64,000 bases of DNA. Origin: Bremerella volcania (lineage in GTDB: Bacteria > Planctomycetota > Planctomycetia > Pirellulales > Pirellulaceae). This document shows positions 17,685-27,136 of this stretch, piece after piece. Position 1 is the stretch's first letter, and every line of letters starts with the position of its first letter. The stretch lies in the NCBI RefSeq assembly GCF_007748115.1, contig NZ_CP036289.1, positions 4,464,001 to 4,528,000 of the forward strand, in the 5' to 3' direction. The translations under genes were made by a program, and so were the position numbers. The notes under the pieces are model-generated. The model had not been told where the DNA came from and ran no database searches. It was given only the letters and a program-made list of their open reading frames with translations.

Positions 17685-20002
17685 GAAGACGGGCTACTAT
17701 CCTTGCGGCTGCCCATCGCCGAGCGGAATACGCCCTGGTGGTTGAGTGCTTCCTGTCGGCGTTCCTCAGAAGAGAGTTCCGCTGGCATGCGAGCAAACAC
17801 GCCTACCAGCGCCACCGCACCGATCCCGCAGAGAAAAACGAGCAGCGGTTGATACCGGGCTTCTCCTGGCATCTCGGTAGCCGTGGCGACAAGCACCTTC
17901 AGCCACGGATTGGCCTCGATCGTCTCCGTTGTGATCATCCCCTGGGCGAACACCAGGCTGTTGTGCGTGGCATGAAACAGGATTGCTGGAAGTAGACTTC
18001 GCGTCTGAACGGCGAGGAAGCCAATCATCAGCCCGAAGATCGTCGCGGGGATCGACTGCTGTAGAATGCCATGCAGCAGTCCGAAAAAGATCGCCGAGAT
18101 CGCGATCGCCGCCCACTTGTGTCCTATATGTCGCATGCCGGAAAGGATGAACCCACGACAGGCAAACTCTTCGCAAATCGCCGGCAAAATGGCAAAGAGC
18201 AGGAAGATTCCAACAATCGGAAGTTCGGCCGTGCTGCCGAGCATGTCCTGCAATTGATCCTGCAGTTCCTGCGACATCGGAATCGTGTTCTGAATGATAT
18301 CCCGCAGGTAGATGGCGTAGGGATGCAAACAGACGGCTAGTGCCGGTGCCATCAAGCAGGCCGCATAGACGCGTGCATCGAGTAGCCGTAGCGAGAAGGT
18401 CTTTTTCACACTGCGCGTGAACACGAACGCCGCGACGAGCACCGGCAGCAGAATCAAGCCGATCTGATTGGTCAGCATGTACTGCACCAGCGAAGCCAAG
18501 CTCAGCTTGCCATCCGGCCCAGGGACCGGCATCACGAATTTGCCGACCATGTGCGGTAGCGCCAGTAGGACGATGCCCATCACAAACGCTCCGGCCGCCG
18601 ACGGCGTATCCTGGCGATCGCGCCACATCTTCCGGAGCCAGGCCTGGAGGCTGAACCGTTCGCTCTCGCGGAACAGGACCGACTCGTTATTGAATTGATC
18701 GATCGCCCAGCGAATGGCCACCCAAATACAAAACGCCGTCACACCGAGTACCGGCAGTGTGTAGGTCGCTGCCTTGGCGTAGTCCCCTTCCATCAAAGCT
18801 TTGAGCAGAAACGACATGCCGCTCACTGGAATCAGGGACGTACCGAAGGTCAGCTCGGTATCCGGCAGCACCGGCAAGACGACCAGCGGCAAGTTGAGCA
18901 TCAACAGAGGAAGCAGGTAATATTGCCCTTCCTTGCTGCTGCGAGCCATCGTGGCAATCGCTAGCGCCAAGGCACTGAACAGCGCGGCCATCGGAATGAG
19001 CGCCAAGAACAACCAGCCCAGCGACCAGATCGGCGGTGGGCCGAAATTGATGCGCGAGGCCATTTCGCCGCCGCTCACTTGTCCCATGACGAAACTAGCC
19101 GTGAATCCCATACTCGCCAGGTTCAACACGCTGGTCGCAATGCTGAAGGTCATAATCGCCAATAGCTTGCCGGCCACAATCTCGGACCGCAGCGCGGGGC
19201 TCGATAACAACGTTTCGAGCGTGCCTCGCTCTTTCTCGCCGGCACATAAGTCGATCGCGGGATAAAACGCCCCGGTCAGTGCCCAGATGACGACGATGAA
19301 CGGAAAGATCTTCGCCCAGAGGTAGGAAGACTGATCGAGCGGCTTCTCCGATAAGTCGAGCGTGCCAAAGCTGAACGGATCAGTAATCACCGCCGGCACA
19401 TCGTTGGCTTCCAGGTTGTGCTGGATCAGCTTCTCGCGCCACGAATGCAAGATCTGCCGCAGTCGGCCGTCGGCCAGCTTCGAGCGTTCATCCGACGAGT
19501 TGGTGATTAGCTGAGGCGAGGGAAACTCGGCGACGGAATCTTTGTCGTTCTTTTCGTCCTGAAAGCTTTCCATCCGCTCTTTGAACCCAGGCGGAAAGTA
19601 GATGATCGCATCGAGCTTGTCGGCCTGGAGCGTTTCTTTGGCCGTCTTCTCGACCACGCCAGGGTCAACCGACGCCTCGGTCGCTTCAATTTCGAAACGG
19701 CTTGTCACGCCGGCATCTTTCAGGAGGCTTGGTGAAAACTCGTACCTGGAATCGTCGCCAAGTTCCCCTTCTTCCTGAACGGAAGGAACAAACAGGTCCG
19801 GCGTACCGGGCAGTTCGTTCAGGCCAATCACGCGCAGCCGCGTCGGATGCGTCTGGCGGAACTGCATTACCTGCAACACCATCAGCCCCATCAATGGATA
19901 CAAAAGGACCGGCAAACCAATCACGGAGAAGAGCGTGCGGCGATCACGCGCCTGATCACGCAGCTCTCGTTTAAGAATCAGTTTGACGTTATCCCAATTC
20001 AT
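17681..20002 (-). CDS. ABC-2 type permease (NatB-like) fused to CPBP intramembrane protease
   Basis: A 773-residue membrane protein. The N-terminal half is an ABC-2 exporter permease of the NatB type: one helix at about 20-40, a large extracytoplasmic domain (about 45-215) and a helix bundle including the CAGEKERGTLETLLSSP motif typical of ABC-2 permeases. The C-terminal part is a CPBP (CAAX/bacteriocin-processing) intramembrane protease with EEFACRG (EExxxR, about 611), FFGLLHG (about 645) and FHATHNS. It works with the ATPase gene just upstream (18 bp gap). The transported substrate is not known; NatAB exports sodium in Bacillus. Confidence 0.88.
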   Translation of the reverse strand: MNWDNVKLILKRELRDQARDRRTLFSVIGLPVLLYPLMGLMVLQVMQFRQTHPTRLRVIGLNELPGTPDLFVPSVQEEGELGDDSRYEFSPSLLKDAGVTSRFEIEATEASVDPGVVEKTAKETLQADKLDAIIYFPPGFKERMESFQDEKNDKDSVAEFPSPQLITNSSDERSKLADGRLRQILHSWREKLIQHNLEANDVPAVITDPFSFGTLDLSEKPLDQSSYLWAKIFPFIVVIWALTGAFYPAIDLCAGEKERGTLETLLSSPALRSEIVAGKLLAIMTFSIATSVLNLASMGFTASFVMGQVSGGEMASRINFGPPPIWSLGWLFLALIPMAALFSALALAIATMARSSKEGQYYLLPLLMLNLPLVVLPVLPDTELTFGTSLIPVSGMSFLLKALMEGDYAKAATYTLPVLGVTAFCIWVAIRWAIDQFNNESVLFRESERFSLQAWLRKMWRDRQDTPSAAGAFVMGIVLLALPHMVGKFVMPVPGPDGKLSLASLVQYMLTNQIGLILLPVLVAAFVFTRSVKKTFSLRLLDARVYAACLMAPALAVCLHPYAIYLRDIIQNTIPMSQELQDQLQDMLGSTAELPIVGIFLLFAILPAICEEFACRGFILSGMRHIGHKWAAIAISAIFFGLLHGILQQSIPATIFGLMIGFLAVQTRSLLPAILFHATHNSLVFAQGMITTETIEANPWLKVLVATATEMPGEARYQPLLVFLCGIGAVALVGVFARMPAELSSEERRQEALNHQGVFRSAMGSRKDSSPSS

Positions 20003-20020
20003 TCCTGGCTCTCGCTACCG

Positions 20021-20770
20021 TTAGTTGGCGATTCCATCCGGCTCGCCGATCAGATGAAAGAATAGTTCTTCCAGATCAGGCTGGTTGTATTCGGTACGTA
20101 ACTGATCGATGGTTCCTTCGGCGAGGATCTTCCCGCGATTCATGATGGCGACCTTGTCGCACAGCTTCTCGACTTCCCGCATGATGTGCGAAGAGAAGAT
20201 GATGCACTTCCCTTGGTCGCGCAGTTCCGAGATCAACTGCACCAAAGCCCGAGCGACGAACACATCGAGTCCCAGGGTCGGTTCGTCGAAGATCAACACC
20301 GGCGGATCATGTACCAGTGCCCGGGCAATGGAAACCTTTTGCTTCATGCCGGTCGACATCTTCGCCCCCAGCACGTCGCGAATCTCGCGCATCCCCAGAC
20401 GATGAAACAACTCTTCCATCCGGTCGTGCAACTCGTCATCCGGCAGGCCGTACAGCTTGCCGAAGTATTCCACCATTTCCCAGGCAGTCATCCGGTCGTA
20501 TACGGCCGTGTTGGCCGACATGAAACCGATCTTATGCCGCACCATGGCCGGTTCGGTGGTGACGTCGTACCCGGCGATCTTGACGGTCCCGGAAGTTGGT
20601 TCGAGAACCGTACTCAGAATGCGAAGCGCCGTCGTCTTGCCCGCGCCGTTGGGACCCAGCAGCCCGAAAATCTCGCCCGGCATCGCAAAGAAGCTGATGT
20701 GATCCACTGCCGTGAATTTTCCGAGTTGGAGATCGTCGTACGACTTGACGAGATCACGAACATGAATCAT
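20021..20770 (-). CDS. ABC transporter ATP-binding protein (NatA-like)
   Basis: A 249-residue ABC ATPase. It shows Walker A GPNGAGKT, a Q-loop in the helical region, the degenerate signature [14 protein letters not shown], Walker [13 protein letters not shown], and the SSHIM switch His. The degenerate signature (TGMKQK in place of SGGQ) is normal in the NatA/DrrA exporter group. ATG 20770 is chosen because it begins the usual [11 protein letters not shown] strand; an in-frame start 26 codons upstream has no family support. It forms an exporter with the permease-protease fusion downstream. Confidence 0.92.
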   Translation of the reverse strand: MIHVRDLVKSYDDLQLGKFTAVDHISFFAMPGEIFGLLGPNGAGKTTALRILSTVLEPTSGTVKIAGYDVTTEPAMVRHKIGFMSANTAVYDRMTAWEMVEYFGKLYGLPDDELHDRMEELFHRLGMREIRDVLGAKMSTGMKQKVSIARALVHDPPVLIFDEPTLGLDVFVARALVQLISELRDQGKCIIFSSHIMREVEKLCDKVAIMNRGKILAEGTIDQLRTEYNQPDLEELFFHLIGEPDGIAN

Positions 20771-20957
20771 GCGGCTGCCAGTGTCCGGTGGCGGGGTGAT
20801 GGATACGGATAACTTCCGATAGATCTTGCAGTGAATTCTATCGGACAAAGCCTCATCGATGGCACCCTGGCAGAAGGTTCGCCGTCGAGAAGCCCACTTC
20901 TCAGACCTGCTGGCGCGATTTTAACGGTTTTTTTGCAGAGAGGGCCCTACGAAAGAA

Positions 20958-21449
20958 CTAGTCGTCGAACTTCAAGTCGTCCTCAGTAAGGACCTTGAAG
21001 TTCCGTGACAAAAGGGTATCCATCGCGATGTCGGCGTTATCAACCATTAAGGCCACGGCAGCCCGATTGTTGGGCGTATACAGAAGAGGATAAGCCTGAA
21101 CGATATTCACTTCCGATTGAAGCAGCGCCGTGCAAACCCGCAAGAGGGGCTGCTTCTCGGCAGGCAGTTCGACGCCGATCAGGTCCGATTCGATCAGCGC
21201 CAGACCGGCTCGCTCCAGAATCTCGCGTCCCCCTTCGGGATCGCTCAGCAGGAACCGAACAAAGCAACACTCGGTCGCATCGTTAATGGAAAGAGCGACA
21301 ATGCGGACATTGCTCCCTTCAAAACGGCGGACGATCTCTAGCAGTTGCCCGACGCGGTTTTCCAGAAAGACGGTGAACTGGCGAAGCGAGGGGTAATCGC
21401 GACCTCGCATGGTGCTGAAACTGGTACCGGAGCCGGCTCCCGTACTCAT
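20958..21449 (-). CDS. tandem ACT-domain protein
   Basis: A 163-residue protein with two ACT-type folds: about 22-90 (QFTVFLENRVGQLLEIVRRFEG...) and about 95-160 (PLLRVCTALLQSEVNIVQAYPLL...). There is no catalytic domain, so it is a stand-alone small-molecule sensor, probably binding an amino acid, as in the small subunits of acetolactate synthase or similar regulators. Genes for a partner enzyme are not adjacent, so the ligand is unknown. The ATG at 21449 is the only convincing start. Confidence 0.82.
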   Translation of the reverse strand: MSTGAGSGTSFSTMRGRDYPSLRQFTVFLENRVGQLLEIVRRFEGSNVRIVALSINDATECCFVRFLLSDPEGGREILERAGLALIESDLIGVELPAEKQPLLRVCTALLQSEVNIVQAYPLLYTPNNRAAVALMVDNADIAMDTLLSRNFKVLTEDDLKFDD

Positions 21450-21593
21450 AGTGCCCCAATCATGCTAAAACGAAATTGGCAGATAACAATCGCAACTATA
21501 AAAAAGGCTTAGGGTTCGGTCAATCTTTGCCCCAACAGGTGGGGGAGGTGACCGCGACCCATTCGCCAAGACCGACCTACGAAGTAACGGAAC

Positions 21594-21980
21594 ATGCTGA
21601 CAGAGCACACCATTGAGGTTCGCGTTCGCTACCAGGAAACCGACGCCCAGGGACGCGTTCATCATGCCAACTATATCACCTACTTCGAGTTGGCCCGGAC
21701 CGAAATGCTGCGTGCCGGTGGTTTCAACTACAAACGAATGGAGGCCGAAGGCACCCTGTTGGTCGTTCGCGACGTCGAGTGCCGTTATCACTTGCCCGCC
21801 GAATTCGACGACCTGCTGCATGTCAGCGTGAAAACGGTGAAAGCCAAGGGAGCCCGGATCGAACTGGCATACGAGATCCGCCGCGACGATGATCTGATCG
21901 TCGAAGGCAAAACGCTGCTGGCCTGCATTACCCGCGAAGGGAAACCAACGCGTATTCCCGATGTTCTACGTTTGGATTAG
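21594..21980 (+). CDS. acyl-CoA thioesterase, YbgC/4-hydroxybenzoyl-CoA thioesterase type
   Basis: A 128-residue hotdog-fold thioesterase. The YbgC signature is complete: YQETDAQGRVHHANYITYFELARTEMLR, with the catalytic Asp and the following long helix. Members hydrolyse short or aromatic acyl-CoAs and in Proteobacteria act near the Tol-Pal system; no tol genes are present here. The last 15 bp overlap coaB tail to tail. Confidence 0.92.
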   Translation: MLTEHTIEVRVRYQETDAQGRVHHANYITYFELARTEMLRAGGFNYKRMEAEGTLLVVRDVECRYHLPAEFDDLLHVSVKTVKAKGARIELAYEIRRDDDLIVEGKTLLACITREGKPTRIPDVLRLD

Positions 21981-22595
21981 CCGCTGGCCGACGATCTGCA
22001 TGATCTGCACCGCCACCTCCGGCTTGCTCCCCTTGAGCGTCGCCACCACGCTGCCATCCTTGGCCAGCACCTCGACGTGATTCCCTTCGCTGTTCATCGC
22101 CTCCGGCCCGTTCAAGATCATCAGATCACAGCTCTTCTTTTCGAGCTTCGTCAGGGCCCGGAAGCGACGGTCTTCCGTTTCCAAGGCGAAGCCAACCACC
22201 CAGCGATCCTTCTTCTCGGCACCCAGCGTCGCCACCACATCCGGCGTTTCGATCAGTTGCAGCACCAGCGGCTGACCCGTCTTGGCGATCTTTTGCCCCA
22301 GTACGAACTCGGGTCGATAGTCACACGGGGCAGCCACGCCGATGAGTCCTTCGCAGTGCTCGAACTGTTCTCGGGCCGCCGCTAGCATCTCGTCGGTCGT
22401 ATCGACCCAATGAACGGTTGCTTGGCTGGGGTAGGTAATGGAAACCGGTCCCGAAACAATGACTACTTCATGACCGGCAGCCAAGGCCGCTTCGGCTAGG
22501 CTGCATCCCATTCGCCCACTGGAAGCGTTGGTCAGATAGCGGACAGGATCGATGTATTGTCGGGTCGGTCCCGAGGTCAGAAGAATGCGGGCCAT
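21966..22595 (-). CDS. coaB: phosphopantothenate-cysteine ligase (stand-alone CoaB domain)
   Basis: A 209-residue protein equal to the C-terminal CoaB half of CoaBC. It joins cysteine to 4'-phosphopantothenate in coenzyme A synthesis. Motifs include LTSGPTRQYIDPVRYLTN, NASSGRMG, VAAPCDYRP and a KIAKTG loop in the position of the family's lysine motif. The CoaC flavoprotein domain is absent from this polypeptide and from the window, so the pathway is split in this organism. ATG 22595 starts the fold exactly; an upstream in-frame ATG adds 14 unmatched residues. Confidence 0.9.
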   Translation of the reverse strand: MARILLTSGPTRQYIDPVRYLTNASSGRMGCSLAEAALAAGHEVVIVSGPVSITYPSQATVHWVDTTDEMLAAAREQFEHCEGLIGVAAPCDYRPEFVLGQKIAKTGQPLVLQLIETPDVVATLGAEKKDRWVVGFALETEDRRFRALTKLEKKSCDLMILNGPEAMNSEGNHVEVLAKDGSVVATLKGSKPEVAVQIMQIVGQRLIQT

Positions 22596-22667
22596 GGGGC
22601 TTGTCGAGTATGATGGGACGTGATGGTAATCCTTCAATCGTACCGTTAACCCAGATCGTGACTACCA

Positions 22668-23552
22668 GTGAACACACGCTGCATCCTACTATTAGTCCTG
22701 GTTTTCCTGGGAAATACTGGCTCAGCGACCGCAGCAGAGTGGGTCTATCTCGATAACGACTACTTGCGGATCGGCGTCGATAAATCGCGAGGAGCCTGCA
22801 TCGGATACTTCGCCCCCAAACGCTCGCAAGAGAACCTACTGGATCACTTCGACACCGGTCGCTTCATTCAACAGTCGTACTACGGCGACCCGGACGATTC
22901 GAAGTGGGTCGACAAGCCGTGGGTCTATAATCCCGTCCAGGGAGGCTCTTACAAAAACCTGGCCAGCGAAGTGAGTGAGTTTCGTAGCGACGATAAAACT
23001 CTCTTCGCCAAGATTACGCCCCGCAACTGGGCCGGTGGTCAGCTGCTCGGCGAAGTCACGATGACTGAAACCATCACGCTGGAAGATTACTTCGCGAAGA
23101 TCGAGTTCCAGATGAACTACGACGGAACAAAAACACACAAGCCAAGACATCAAGAGCTGCCAGCGGTATTCGTACGCCCGGAGTACGACACGCTCGTCAC
23201 GTATAACGGCGACGCACCATGGACTGGTGCGGAGCTGACCCGTCGGAAACCAGGCTTTCCGAATGAATCAGTCACCATGACCGAGAACTGGGTTGCCTAT
23301 GTGAATAAGGACGATATCGGCGTTGGCATCTATGTCCCTGGTATCGAGAACGCCACATGCTATCGCTATCAAGAGGCCAACTCGGCGTGCTCGTATGTTG
23401 CCCCGATCAAGACGTTCGCTTTGACGCCGGGACTCAAGCACCAATACACCGTCTATTTGACATGCGGATCGATCGAGCAGATCCGCCTGCGTTTTAAGGT
23501 GCTCCACGCTAGCAGCGATGATTCCGCGAGTAAGCCAGCATCTTCAAACTAG
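22668..23552 (+). CDS. secreted hypothetical protein
   Basis: A 294-residue protein that I do not recognise. It starts with GTG at 22668 and has a clear signal peptide (TRCILLLVLVFLGNTGSATAAE). The mature part is rich in aromatic residues and alternating strand patterns, with WVYLDNDYLRIGVD near the start. This pattern resembles sugar-binding beta-sandwich (galactose-mutarotase-like) proteins, but that is only a guess. It precedes two further secreted proteins on the same strand. Confidence 0.7.
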   Translation: MNTRCILLLVLVFLGNTGSATAAEWVYLDNDYLRIGVDKSRGACIGYFAPKRSQENLLDHFDTGRFIQQSYYGDPDDSKWVDKPWVYNPVQGGSYKNLASEVSEFRSDDKTLFAKITPRNWAGGQLLGEVTMTETITLEDYFAKIEFQMNYDGTKTHKPRHQELPAVFVRPEYDTLVTYNGDAPWTGAELTRRKPGFPNESVTMTENWVAYVNKDDIGVGIYVPGIENATCYRYQEANSACSYVAPIKTFALTPGLKHQYTVYLTCGSIEQIRLRFKVLHASSDDSASKPASSN

Positions 23553-23664
23553 CCTTGACCCAGCCGCGGGTGCTTCGTAATGTTGCCGCGCTCGGGATCC
23601 TCCCTTGTGGCTGCACGCCTCAGGGGTAGGACGTGTTCTCCCCCACTCGCCGAGGACTTTTCGC

Positions 23665-24570
23665 ATGGTAAGAATGCTGGCTTTCAGCCTGATCGTAGCG
23701 ATCGTGGTGTTGCCGCTTGTTGCCACGCATGTCCAGGCAGAGGGATTGCTTTCGTCGGCTGCCAGCGAAAGCCGGACTGACGATCCCGATCCGCCTAAAA
23801 GCGAAGAACCCAAGCGTCGAGACCGACATCATCAACACCACTGCGATGATGATGGCATCGGTGCAGCGGCCGGGGAACTCGCAGGGACCCTGCTGCTGTA
23901 CGGAACGCTCGCCGCGGTGGATGCGATGATCCCCGACAAGCGAACGATCGTATGCGTAAACGAGTCAGGGCAGGAAGTCACGTACACCATTTATGGCCCG
24001 CCGGGCTATTTTTCGGACTACCCCTATCAGCATGAGTTCGGCTACATGTTGATGGGAGACGCGTGGGTCACCACCGGGAAGACGACGTCGATCCGTGGAT
24101 CGGTCGAGTACGGCTCCGACTTCGGCGACCTGTCACGCGTCGGTACCAAGCTGCTGGTCGAAGGGACCAGTCGCTGGGGCATCGACATCCAGTGGGATGA
24201 GTACTTCGAGAACCTCCCCTCCGGCGGAACGGATCAACTGACGTTGGGCGACCTGAACTTTACGTTCCGGGTGCCGCAAGGATATCACAGCCAGTTTCGG
24301 TTCGGCCTGGGAACCAACTTGCTGGAAGATCGAAATGGTTCCGAGTTCGGGATCAATTTCACGACTGGGTACGACGTTTATCTCGGTAAGCCATGGATCT
24401 GGTCGACCGAGATGGACCTGGGCAAGGTGGGATCGGCGGACCTGTTTCGGATTCGCTCGACCCTCGGAGCACAGTGGAAACGGGTCGAAGTGTTCGCGGG
24501 GTATCAATACACCAACTTAGAGGGGATTGAGTTGGATGGATTTGTCTCGGGGATGCGTTTTTGGTTTTAA
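23665..24570 (+). CDS. exported hypothetical protein, possible outer-membrane beta-barrel
   Basis: A 301-residue protein with a signal peptide (MVRMLAFSLIVAIVVLPLV ending VQAEG). A His/Asp-rich stretch (RDRHHQHHCDDDG, about residue 55) could bind metal. A Gly/Ala hydrophobic segment follows, then about 200 residues of alternating polar and aromatic strands that end in a terminal Phe (GMRFWF), a feature of outer-membrane barrels. Function unknown. ATG 23665 follows CGAGGA and begins the signal peptide. Confidence 0.7.
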   Translation: MVRMLAFSLIVAIVVLPLVATHVQAEGLLSSAASESRTDDPDPPKSEEPKRRDRHHQHHCDDDGIGAAAGELAGTLLLYGTLAAVDAMIPDKRTIVCVNESGQEVTYTIYGPPGYFSDYPYQHEFGYMLMGDAWVTTGKTTSIRGSVEYGSDFGDLSRVGTKLLVEGTSRWGIDIQWDEYFENLPSGGTDQLTLGDLNFTFRVPQGYHSQFRFGLGTNLLEDRNGSEFGINFTTGYDVYLGKPWIWSTEMDLGKVGSADLFRIRSTLGAQWKRVEVFAGYQYTNLEGIELDGFVSGMRFWF

Positions 24571-24667
24571 GTGCGATTGCCCTGTGGAAATCGCGCTGCA
24601 AGCACGGCATGATGGGGCGTGTAAAACTGCACCGAATTTGACGATTACATCGATTGAGTGGACATCC

Positions 24668-25639
24668 ATGCGTTTTCTCGCATTCGCCCTAACCCTGATC
24701 CTTCTTGCTTCGACCGCTCGTGGCGCGGAGATCTACGTCGACAACGTGCGCGGCGACGATCGTAACCGTGGTAACGCCGCCGAGTTCTCGGAAGGGGAAA
24801 ACGGTCCCATCGCTTCGATCACCAAGGCCCTGCGGATCGCGCGGAAAGGGGATCAGATCATCCTCTCCAACACCGGCGTTCCCTACCAGGAGTCGATCAC
24901 GCTGCAAGGCGGAAACAACAGCGGTTGGGAGTTCGCACCTCTGATCATTGAAGGGAACGGAGCCATTCTCGACGGACGCGCCCCAGTGCCGGTCGACGGC
25001 TGGAAACACGTTCAAGGGGACGTCCACTGCTTCGCGCCAACGTACAAGAGCTACCAACAGCTTTACCTTGATGACCGCCCGGCCAAACGCGTGACCATCG
25101 AGGACATGAGCCAACTGGATAAGCTGCAGCCGCTCGAATGGTGCCTGACCGATGGCATGATCTTCTTCCGCACCGAAAAAGATCGCGGCCCAGGCAGTTA
25201 TCGTTTGACCTTCACCGCGCGTCGCACCGGGATCACGCTGTACGAAGTCCGCAACGTGAAGATCCTGGACCTGACCGTCCAGGGCTTTCAGCTCGACGGC
25301 ATCAACGTGCACAGCAATTGCTACGACATCGAACTGGGCGGCATCACTTCTCGCGGCAATGGCCGCAGCGGAGTTTCGGTCGGCGGGGCTTCCCGGGCCA
25401 CACTCAACAAGTCGCTACTCGGGGATAATGGGGCGGCTCAGTTGCGTGGCGAAGGGTTCTCGAAGACGATCGTGATCGACTCGACCCTGCTGGAAAACAC
25501 GGCTCCGGCCACCTCCCGCCAGGATGCCAAAATCACGATCGACGGCCAGGAAGTCAGCGATGCTCCGGCTGCTGAGACGGCTCAAGCGATTCGTCTTCTC
25601 CCTCGGCCAGATGCTCCAGCGTCTCCTCTTCAGCGCTAG
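24668..25639 (+). CDS. secreted right-handed parallel beta-helix protein
   Basis: A 323-residue protein with a signal peptide (RFLAFALTLILLASTARGAE). The fold is a parallel beta-helix: an IYVDNVRGDD opening typical of pectate-lyase-like polysaccharide-active proteins, ASITKALRIARKGDQIIL, then repeated short strands (VKILDLTVQGFQLDGINVHS, YDIELGGITSRGN). No catalytic residues can be assigned. The C-terminal 28 codons overlap the convergent UPF0104 gene by 86 bp and look like low-complexity read-on sequence (PAAETAQAIRLLPRPDAPA). Confidence 0.8.
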   Translation: MRFLAFALTLILLASTARGAEIYVDNVRGDDRNRGNAAEFSEGENGPIASITKALRIARKGDQIILSNTGVPYQESITLQGGNNSGWEFAPLIIEGNGAILDGRAPVPVDGWKHVQGDVHCFAPTYKSYQQLYLDDRPAKRVTIEDMSQLDKLQPLEWCLTDGMIFFRTEKDRGPGSYRLTFTARRTGITLYEVRNVKILDLTVQGFQLDGINVHSNCYDIELGGITSRGNGRSGVSVGGASRATLNKSLLGDNGAAQLRGEGFSKTIVIDSTLLENTAPATSRQDAKITIDGQEVSDAPAAETAQAIRLLPRPDAPASPLQR

Positions 25640-26636
25640 CTTCGGCCATCGACTGATCGATCGACGCGCGATTGGTCCAATAGAATATTGCCCCGATAAA
25701 CGCCAGCCCGATCGTCATCGCACGGAACCCCAAAGCGACGGTAATGCCGTTGGCTTTGCTCAGTTCTTCGGCCGGCACCGTCACGTAAAGTTCGGTGATC
25801 GCCAGCTCTAATGTTCCCATCCCGCCCGGCGAAAGGGGAATCGCCGCGAAGACCATCGCCAGCGGCGTGATGACCATCATCTCCAACAGGGACGGGTGCT
25901 GCTCGAACAATCCCGAGGCCAGGAAGTAGCCTGCCACCGAAAAGAACGAATGCACTCCCAGGCTCAACAGCCCAATATAGGCCAGGTACTTCGGGTGACG
26001 GCGATACATACCAACGGCCGTGAACATTCGCTTGAACGCGTGCCCTACCTTCGGCAGGCCTTCGAGCACCTCGCGAAACGATCCCTTGGCAAAGCCTGGC
26101 AGAAAAACAAGCGTCAGCCCGACCAGGCCGCCGACCGTCGCCCCGTGCACGACATACACCATCGTGCGAATCGCCGGCTGCGATCCTTCCAGGTCCAAAC
26201 TCAATGCGGCAACCGACGTCACCACGAACAGGGCATACAGACCGACCAGGCGGTCCATGAAGATCGTCGAGACCGCCTCGACGCGTTTGGTCGGATTGTG
26301 CTTGGCCAGGACATACCCCTTGAACAGATCGCCCCCCACGCCCCCGAGCCCCACGAAGTTCAACATGTATCCCAGAAAGCCCAGCCGAAACGCCTCTTTG
26401 AGCGAGAACGGGATGCCCACCGAAATCACCAGCAGGTACCAGCGGACGAACGTGCACGCAAGAGCGAACAGGCCAAAGGCGAACGCAATGCCCACGCTGC
26501 CCCAGCGGGTCTTGCTGCTGAAGATCTGGCGAACCGATTCGACGTTGTCGGGGTCACTACCAATGGTCCACAACAGGTAGGCCAGAATGCCGGCCGGCAC
26601 CAGGATTCTCAGGACGGTAATCAGATGCTTTTTCAC
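25554..26636 (-). CDS. UPF0104 / lysylphosphatidylglycerol synthase-type flippase-like membrane protein
   Basis: A 360-residue integral membrane protein with about eight helices, of the YbhN/AglD2 family related to the flippase domain of MprF. The family's central motif is present as GYMLNFVGLGGVGGDLFKGYVL, and the late PLSPGGMGTLELA motif is clear. Its role is probably lipid or lipid-linked glycan handling in the membrane; the substrate is unknown. The acidic tail (EEETLEHLAEGEDESLEP) lies in the region shared with the convergent beta-helix gene. Confidence 0.88.
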   Translation of the reverse strand: MKKHLITVLRILVPAGILAYLLWTIGSDPDNVESVRQIFSSKTRWGSVGIAFAFGLFALACTFVRWYLLVISVGIPFSLKEAFRLGFLGYMLNFVGLGGVGGDLFKGYVLAKHNPTKRVEAVSTIFMDRLVGLYALFVVTSVAALSLDLEGSQPAIRTMVYVVHGATVGGLVGLTLVFLPGFAKGSFREVLEGLPKVGHAFKRMFTAVGMYRRHPKYLAYIGLLSLGVHSFFSVAGYFLASGLFEQHPSLLEMMVITPLAMVFAAIPLSPGGMGTLELAITELYVTVPAEELSKANGITVALGFRAMTIGLAFIGAIFYWTNRASIDQSMAEASAEEETLEHLAEGEDESLEPSQQPEHR

Positions 26637-26755
26637 GCGTGTCCTGTTATCCGTAAAGGCAGTGGTCGGCCCCTTAGCGGGGCGGATTCAGATCTTGAGT
26701 TCGGCGGAAATCGTATCGATAGTGTAACTTACAACCAAACCAGGGTGACCGGTTG

Positions 26756-26784
26756 TTGACACGCTGCGAGCAGATTGGTAATTT
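26756..26784 (+). promoter_or_regulatory. candidate promoter of tRNA-Ala
   Basis: A consensus -35 TTGACA (about 26756-26761) is followed after 17 bp by TAATTT (26779-26784), about 85 bp upstream of the tRNA. The -10 match is only moderate. Confidence 0.4.
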
Positions 26785-26869
26785 TAACCCTTTACCAAGC
26801 GGCATTTGTTGCCGACAAAGGTAAACGCAAGAGTCGTGGGGAATATTCCACCGACTTTTGTCCCAACTT

Positions 26870-26942
<73 letters not shown>

Positions 26943-26947
26943 CCTTG

Positions 26948-26985
26948 AAAAGCTCGCAGATCAGATTGATTTGCGAGCTTTTTTT
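26948..26985 (+). terminator. Rho-independent terminator of tRNA-Ala
   Basis: AAAAGCTCGCA (26948-26958) pairs perfectly with TGCGAGCTTTT (26972-26982), followed by more T, 5 bp after the tRNA. Confidence 0.9.
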
Positions 26986-27021
26986 GTGCGCTGACGTAGC
27001 AACGAAACCGGGAAAGCAATT

Positions 27022-27045
27022 CCGTAGGCTGGGTCGCGACCCAGC
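27022..27045 (+). repeat. palindromic repeat, GTAGGCTGGGTC type (copy a)
   Basis: CCGTAGGCTGGGTC followed by GCGACCCAGC. The inner part is itself a palindrome (GCTGGGTCGCGACCCAGC). An inverted copy lies at 27137-27160. Confidence 0.8.
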
Positions 27046-27136
27046 AGAAAAGAAACGGCGGCCAATATCTTGCCCGCACCATGAGCCAAGCCACTTACTT
27101 GGACCACCGATTGGAATCATTCCACGGATTGATATC

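Noticed and set aside
23605-23664. Upstream in-frame start for the exported barrel-like protein.
   Set aside because: It places 20 polar residues before the signal peptide, while the ATG at 23665 has a ribosome-binding site and starts the signal directly.
25896-26759. A 287-codon open frame opposite the UPF0104 gene.
   Set aside because: It is Arg/Gln/His-rich without motifs and is complementary to a well-supported membrane protein.
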